From the NCBI RefSeq assembly GCF_030410135.1, contig NZ_JAUGQQ010000002.1:310001-374000 (forward strand): a stretch of 64,000 nt of DNA, given 5' to 3'. The notes beneath the pieces were generated by a model. It was not told where the DNA came from and did not search any database. It saw nothing but the letters and a program-made list of their open reading frames with translations. Position numbers and translations under genes: made by a program. The DNA comes from Aequorivita aurantiaca (GTDB lineage: Bacteria; Bacteroidota; Bacteroidia; Flavobacteriales; Flavobacteriaceae). Shown piece after piece: positions 61,997 to 64,000 of this stretch. Position 1 is the stretch's first letter, and each line of letters begins with the position of its first letter.

Positions 61997-63283
61997 TTAT
62001 TTTCCGTTATAGGCAATTCGCCAAATATGGTGAGTCGTATCGTCCGTAACCAACATAGATCCATCTGGCATTGTAACAATCCCCACGGGTCTTCCGCGAA
62101 CTTCATCCTTTTTTGGTTCTACAATAAAACCTGTCAAAAAATCTTCTGGTTTTCCACTGGGTTTACCATTTTCAAAAGGTACGAACACCACGCGATAACC
62201 GGAAAGGATATCACGATTCCACGACCCGTGCTGCGCTATAAACGCCCCATTTTTATATTTTTCCGGAAAGGAATCCGAAGTATAAAAAACCAGTCCCAAT
62301 GACGCTGTGTGCGGTCCCAAATCTACCTCTGGCACAATCGCCTCTTTCAACATAATGGTTGGCGGAATGGGCACACGGGGGTCAAAATGATTGCCCCAAT
62401 ATGAATAGGGCCATCCGTAATATCCATTTTCCTTAACCGAAGTCAGATAATCCGGAACAAGATTATCTCCCAATTCATCCCTTTCATTAACGGTGGTCCA
62501 TAAAATTTTCGTAGTAGGTTCCCAATCCATCCCTACCGGATTTCTAAGTCCGGAGGCATAAACCCTCAGGTCACTACCATCGGGATTCATTTCGAGAATA
62601 TTGGCCTTCATAACCTCATGTTCCATTCCCTTTTCACCAATATTATCACCGCTTCCCACAGCAATATATATTTTGGAGCCATCTTCATTGGCAATTATAT
62701 TTCGTGTCCAATGTTGATTTATTTTGCCCGCTGGAAGATTGGCTATTTTCTCACCCATATTTGTAATTTTTGTTTGTCCTTCTTCATATGGAAAACGCAA
62801 AATTGCATCTGTATTTGCCACATAAAACCATTTGTCCAAAAGAAGCATCCCGAATGGCTGGTTGAGTCCTTCTTTTTTAGTTAGCAGTGTTTCCCGAACA
62901 TCCGGTTTTCCGTCATTATTGGTATCTCTTAAAATAGTTATCACATCAGCGCTTTTCTTTAAATTGTTGGAACCTCCTGCTCCAATTATTGTTGCTCCTA
63001 TTTGCTTCATAACGCTATAATTACTATTGCTTTCAGCAACCAAAACATCTCCATTTGGCAAAACATACATCCAACGCGGGTTTTCGAAATCATTGGCATA
63101 TTTGGTGACCACAAATCCTTCGGGAGCTTTTGGAGTCTCGCCTTCTTTCCAACCAATCACGTTTGAATAATTGGTGACAGATTCCGTTGCGAACGGTTCT
63201 GGCAACTGTTTTTCAGGTGATTCTTGGGAAATAAGATAAAATGGTAAAATGAATATGAGAAAAATAATGTGTGGATATTTCAT
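61997..63283 (-). CDS. sorbosone dehydrogenase-like (PQQ-type) secreted beta-propeller protein
   Basis: 428 aa. Signal peptide IIFLIFILPFYLISQ. Propeller motifs: NPRWMYVLPNGDVLVAESNS, WTRNIIANEDGSKIYIAVGS, ASGLRNPVGMDWEPTTKILW and VGIVTMPDGSMLVTDDTTHH, matching the L-sorbosone/glucose dehydrogenase family (GDH/6PGL-like). Known relatives use PQQ; whether this host makes PQQ is unknown. Probably periplasmic. Divergent from the TonB receptor, with a 277-base intergenic region without recognisable RNA elements. Confidence 0.87.
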   Translation of the reverse strand: MKYPHIIFLIFILPFYLISQESPEKQLPEPFATESVTNYSNVIGWKEGETPKAPEGFVVTKYANDFENPRWMYVLPNGDVLVAESNSNYSVMKQIGATIIGAGGSNNLKKSADVITILRDTNNDGKPDVRETLLTKKEGLNQPFGMLLLDKWFYVANTDAILRFPYEEGQTKITNMGEKIANLPAGKINQHWTRNIIANEDGSKIYIAVGSGDNIGEKGMEHEVMKANILEMNPDGSDLRVYASGLRNPVGMDWEPTTKILWTTVNERDELGDNLVPDYLTSVKENGYYGWPYSYWGNHFDPRVPIPPTIMLKEAIVPEVDLGPHTASLGLVFYTSDSFPEKYKNGAFIAQHGSWNRDILSGYRVVFVPFENGKPSGKPEDFLTGFIVEPKKDEVRGRPVGIVTMPDGSMLVTDDTTHHIWRIAYNGK

Positions 63284-63560
63284 AATAAAACGTCGTTATG
63301 GTTAACAAATATTGAAGAATAAAAATATTGCTTTGCCCTAAAATTTTCTCTTAAGAAATTGTTATACTATTGAAAACGAAGATTTTTCATTCAGAAATGA
63401 ATCTTCAAAAAAATGGGAAAACACTCGCGTCCGTTAAAAAATCTGTAAACTTTGTAGTTACACTCTACAATCCCCTCGTTAATTTCTAATTTTAAAATGA
63501 AGAATACTTCCAAGGACATTTTCAAATAATGTGGGAAGGTTCATTGCTAATCTTAATTGA

Positions 63561-64000
63561 ATGCGAATGGAATATAATTTACTAAAGGCAGCGTGGTTGG
63601 TACCTTGCGTTGCTCTTTTCAATATGTTGAATGCACAAGAAATTGAGGGCTATGTTTATTCCGCGACAAATATTCCCTTAGCCGGAGTTTCAGTGTATTT
63701 CCAAACCGAAAAAGTAACTCTTACCGATGAAAATGGAACCTTTTATCTTCCCGAAATTTACAAACTCCCCATTGGTTTACAGCTAGAACATCCCGATTAT
63801 TATATTGCCGAAGTGGTCATGACATCACAGAACAACTCCTTCAAACTAACGCCAATGTCCAAAAATGAAAATTTGGATGCAATATTTCTTTCATCGCAGT
63901 CCCAAATACGGAATACGGGCATGGGCGATGGATTAATTATTCCAACAGAAATAATAACGGCAACAAAGTTAAATGCCTACAGCCCAATTGATGTAGTATC
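63561..64000 (+). CDS. TonB-dependent receptor, 3'-truncated by window edge
   Basis: 146 codons are visible from ATG 63561 (ATG 63567 is an alternative) and the frame is still open at the end. The N-terminus MEYNLLKAAWLVPCVALFNM ends in a signal-like LNAQ. Residues 23-100 are a CarboxypepD-regulatory-like domain (EGYVYSATNIPLAGVSVYFQ, TLTDENGTFYLPEIYKLPIG). The last readable part, ITATKLNAYSPIDVV, looks like the start of the plug. Such receptors import siderophores, vitamins or glycans. The neighbouring dehydrogenase suggests a sugar, but this is inference. Confidence 0.8.
   Translation, partial: MRMEYNLLKAAWLVPCVALFNMLNAQEIEGYVYSATNIPLAGVSVYFQTEKVTLTDENGTFYLPEIYKLPIGLQLEHPDYYIAEVVMTSQNNSFKLTPMSKNENLDAIFLSSQSQIRNTGMGDGLIIPTEIITATKLNAYSPIDVV

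Overview
The window reads as chromosomal DNA of a marine-type member of the Flavobacteriaceae (phylum Bacteroidota). Evidence seen directly: secreted proteins ending in type IX secretion (T9SS) type A sorting domains, many lipoproteins with short lipoboxes, promoters with the Bacteroidota -7 element TAnnTTTG instead of a sigma70 -10 box, weak or no Shine-Dalgarno sites with A-rich leaders, low GC, and a TonB-dependent receptor at the right edge. An Aequorivita-like genus is a guess only. No prophage, IS element, CRISPR array or rRNA operon was found; the content is mostly core and housekeeping, with a few decayed or accessory patches. || Layout. 1-8.3 kb: 5'-truncated PIG-L deacetylase, an easily missed 36-codon membrane microprotein, a sodium:solute symporter with a coiled-coil insertion, a GNAT enzyme, a BNR-repeat lipoprotein (minus), an RsmB-type RNA methyltransferase and a T9SS endonuclease I. 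8.4-16 kb: a large T9SS GEVED protein (minus), purL carrying an apparent intergenic-type palindromic repeat inside its coding sequence, an LRR-like protein and a LytTR fragment. 16-26.5 kb: fatty-acid catabolism: long-chain acyl-CoA ligase, then MarR regulator, HAD/enoyl-CoA hydratase fusion, thiolase and acyl-CoA dehydrogenase in one operon. In between lie an LRR T9SS protein, an SMR/Gdx exporter with a TTG start and a DUF488 protein with an internal deletion. 26.6-31.3 kb: TolB-like propeller, M28 and M1 peptidases, fasciclin lipoprotein. 31.4-35.6 kb: LysM protein, AAA+/VWA pair, one-TM protein and PRC-barrel protein. 35.7-44.3 kb: S9 peptidase; App1-type phosphatase; lipid-kinase-like gene overlapping a hydrolase-OsmC fusion; paired LVIVD-type lipoproteins; Cu/Zn SOD; secreted protein. 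44.3-51.7 kb: dihydrolipoyl dehydrogenase, a Cys/Met-metabolism PLP enzyme, an antibiotic-biosynthesis-monooxygenase-like pseudogene broken by one TGA, a GT39 glycosyltransferase in gene-poor flanks, and an NhaC antiporter. 51.8-59.8 kb: peroxiredoxin-thioredoxin-DUF6952 and Tpx-DgkA redox/envelope genes, then FtsK, LolA, LptF/G permease and a RibB protein with a degenerate RibA half. 59.8-64 kb: DegT aminotransferase and nitroreductase (minus), tRNA-Ser(UGA), sorbosone-dehydrogenase-like protein (minus) and a 3'-truncated TonB receptor. || How genes work together: the MarR-fad operon with the upstream ligase forms a full acyl-CoA degradation route; FtsK-LolA-LptF/G is a cell-envelope set; the peroxiredoxin, thioredoxin, Tpx, SodC and OsmC proteins form a strong oxidative-stress repertoire. 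No single locus is a clearly new system. The observations most worth following are the repeat inside purL, the RibB/degenerate-RibA protein, the microprotein in front of the symporter, the single-stop pseudogene and the DUF488 deletion.
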